The notes under the pieces are model-generated. The model was not told where the DNA came from, searched no databases, and was given only the letters and a program-made list of their open reading frames with translations. A stretch of DNA of 64,000 nt, taken from assembly GCA_028622995.1 (NCBI GenBank), contig JAJQJQ010000008.1:2480001-2544000 (forward strand), read 5' to 3'. Both the position numbers and the translations under genes were made by a program. The DNA comes from Panagrolaimus kolymaensis. Taxonomy: Eukaryota; Nematoda; Chromadorea; Rhabditida; Panagrolaimidae. Below, one piece after another: positions 62,186 to 64,000 of the stretch; the stretch's first letter is position 1; each line of letters opens with the position of its first letter.

Positions 62186-62939
62186 CAGGGTTCGCAACAA
62201 ACCGACAACTTTGTCTGTTTCGACCGACTCTTGTCGGTTTGAACCGACAAATTTTTTTTTCTCAAAAAATTGCAAATTATTAATATTCTATCTATGGAGA
62301 TTATATAAAAATTAATTTTATAGTTAAAAACATAATTCTTTAATAAACCGACAAACCGACAATAGCAACAGACAAACAGACAATTGTCGGTTCGTGACCG
62401 ACTCCTTGTCGGTTTCAAACCGACAACAGAGACCGACAAACCGACAATTGTCTGTTTCAAACCGACACAATTTTTTGATTTTAAAATTTTTAAATGATTT
62501 TTAAGGACGAAACCAGTTAAAAGTAATCTAAATTTTACATTTTAAATTTTTTGAAGGAATTGGAACTTAAAAATGCAGTAAAATAATCACAAATAAAAAA
62601 ATTTTGAAAAAATAAACAGAAAAAATCAAAAAATTGTGTCGGTTTGAAACAGACAATTGTCGGTTTGTCGGTCTCTGTTGTCGGTTTGAAACCGACAAGG
62701 AGTCGGTCACGAACCGACAATTGTCTGTTTGTCTGTTGCTATTGTCGGTTTGTCGGTTTCAATTGTGGGTTTGTCGGTTTATTAAAGAATTATGTTTTTA
62801 ACTATAAAATTAATTTTTATATAATCTCCATAGATAGAATATTAATAATTTGCAATTTTTTGAGAAAAAAAAATTTGTCGGTTCAAACCGACAAGAGTCG
62901 GTCGAAACAGACAAAGTTGTCGGTTTGTTGCGAACCCTG
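62186..62939. mobile_element. hAT-like foldback element with CCGACAA repeats
   Basis: Ends CAGGGTTCGCAACAAACCGA and TCGGTTTGTTGCGAACCCTG. AAAGAAAT is duplicated exactly at 62178-62185 and 62940-62947. Two arms of about 290 bp (62186-62477 and 62628-62939) are near-perfect inverted copies, differing by a 20-odd-bp tract. Each arm is packed with TTGTCGG/CCGACAA motifs, probably transposase-binding repeats. The mirrored ORFs in the two arms are a by-product. No transposase. Confidence 0.9.
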
Positions 62940-63040
62940 AAAGAAATAAAACCAAAAATTTATGAAAAACTTGGATATTGTGCTTCAATATACGATTTCA
63001 ACAATTTTTTCGCCACGTAAAGGAATTTACAATTTTTTAT

Positions 63041-63630
63041 TGTAATTTTTGAAATGGTTTTTAATAATTTTTGATATTAAAAACGTATTTGTGAGGTGGT
63101 AAGGATGCTAATGATACCAAATTTCATTACGATTGATAACAATTTGGCGACTATTGGACAATTCCACCTTCAATCGAACATCAAATTATCTGGTTCTACT
63201 CTAAGCAAAATCTGAATAGTAATTAAAATCCCTCGTGTCGAGAAGAATATGATTGACTCGTTTTTTTTTGAAAAAGCCGGAGGATCCTTCAATTTTCTAA
63301 AGTTTTTGCAAAAAAAGAGCTTGAATATGCTTAAATATGCCTATGTCATTAGATGAAATGCTATATATTTCTGAATACTCCGTCTTTTACACAAAAAAAA
63401 AACGAGTCAACTAAATTCTTCTTGACTCGAGGAATTTTAATTACTATACAGATTTTGCTTAGAGTAGAACCAGATAATCTGATGTTTGATTGAAGGTAAA
63501 ATTGACCGGTAATCCGTCAAATTTTTATTAATCGTAATGAAATTTGGTATCATTAGCATCCTTACCACCACACAAATACGTTTTTAATATCAAAAATTAT
63601 TAATAACCATATCATAAATATAAATTACAT
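63041..63630. repeat. Second foldback repeat in the same gene
   Basis: Inverted arms: ATTTTTGATATTAAAAACGT and GGTGGTAAGGATGCTAATGA on the left (from about 63065) are mirrored on the right up to about 63610. Inner parts (TTCTACTCTAAGCAAAATCT, GACTCG) also pair. The outer limits TGTAATTT/AAATTACA are approximate. I see no certain target duplication. Less perfect than the neighbour at 62186, hence older. Confidence 0.75.
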
Positions 63631-64000
63631 TTAAAACTGAAAAAAAGTCGTCGGGTTTCGAAGCGGTTAACAATGAGTTTATAGTGCTTGTATTTATATT
63701 CATGAATATCATGGAAGTGAAATTCGTAAATCTTTAATTGAAAAAGGAAAAAAATTCGGATTTTTAAATGTTCAAATTATTAATTGGGATATTTCGCTTT
63801 ATTTGGATTTTATTTCACAAATAAAACAAATACCTAAAAATGGTGATATTATTTGGATATTTTACTTCGGAAATATATATATATGGAAAAAAGTAAACTT
63901 TAAAGCAAAACTGCTAAAAAGGATTGGATGTGAAACAAAGGAAAAATTCTTCGAAATAATGCATATAGAAAAAAATGATTATGGCAATAAAATAAATCCG

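Larger units (their letters stand above)
61984..64000 (+). pseudogene. Hsp70-like family gene, N-terminal half, split by foldback elements and cut by the window
   Basis: Exon 1 is 61984-62080 (MSFHVGIDPEYGSISVYNKI). Exon 2 starts at 62137 (IRESKDVDVKKMFKEI) and is broken by the element at 62186-62939; skipping it with one 8-bp target copy reads on as KEIKPKIYEKLGYCASIYDF. A donor at about 63018 and an acceptor at 63690 join in phase to ACIYIHEYHGSEIRKSLIEK, FGFLNVQIINWD and DIIWIFYFGNIYIWKK, running to the edge. This is the degenerate half seen at 54564-55396. The Cys-Ile-Tyr segment appears on both sides of the 63041-63630 repeat, so a small duplication may accompany it. Any NBD half would lie to the right. 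Confidence 0.75.

Noticed and set aside
62185..62940. Two near-identical ORFs (91 and 98 codons) facing each other
   Set aside because: They are mirror images caused by the inverted arms of the foldback element. No conserved protein motif.
1..64000. CRISPR arrays, bacterial operons, ribosome binding sites
   Set aside because: Spliced genes with GT-AG introns and nematode families throughout; the short GC-rich repeats are transposon-internal and irregularly spaced.
1..64000. tRNA or rRNA genes
   Set aside because: I scanned for B-box-like GGTTCGAATCC strings and cloverleaf-like GC-rich stretches and found none that hold together. GC-rich stretches are explained by MITEs.

Overview
The window looks like nuclear DNA of a nematode. 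It is very AT-rich, its introns are short with GTAAGT..TTTTCAG borders, and it carries nematode-type serpentine receptors, a MATH-BTB gene, C-type lectin and thrombospondin secreted proteins, and large tandem families. The F-box-like family and the many Hsp70 relatives point, from memory of such genomes, to a clade IV free-living form (Panagrolaimus/Panagrellus-like). That placement is inference.

Layout. 0-17 kb holds a decaying cluster of F-box-like paralogues (six loci, one clearly intact) mixed with a TSP1 secreted protein, a broken two-domain C-type lectin, a transposon-hit Hsp70-derived gene, a divergent pair of small secreted proteins resembling the plant S1 and the fungal KP4 families, and an Sre-like chemoreceptor. 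17-21 kb holds two small secreted peptides and a MATH-BTB gene. 21-32 kb is an array of nine ten-cysteine secreted peptide genes or relics around an Hsp70-like gene. 32-43 kb holds a second ATPase-dead Hsp70-derived gene and tandem intronless 7TM receptors. 43-48 kb is rich in mobile elements. 48-57 kb holds two long Hsp70-like genes (one dead, one intact) with three more ten-cysteine peptide genes interspersed. 57-64 kb holds more receptors and a transposon-split Hsp70-like gene that runs off the right edge.

Themes. (1) A lineage-expanded Hsp70-derived family: the intact member at 54.6-57.0 kb joins a degenerate actin-like/Hsp70-NBD-like N-terminal half to a complete Hsp70 ATPase domain and has no substrate-binding domain; two shorter members lack the ATP-binding motifs altogether. 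(2) A ten-cysteine secreted peptide family with a conserved intron, a dibasic site before the first Cys and a TATAAAAG box about 100 bp upstream of the ATG. (3) Two neighbouring secreted proteins of families usually found in plants and fungi. (4) Non-autonomous transposons, mostly GC-rich and hAT-like with perfect 8-bp target duplications, sitting inside coding exons of the expanded families. Several empty sites can be read in frame across one copy of the target duplication.

Several genes differ from an open frame by a single base. This could be real birth-and-death decay or residual assembly error, and the sequence alone cannot tell which.
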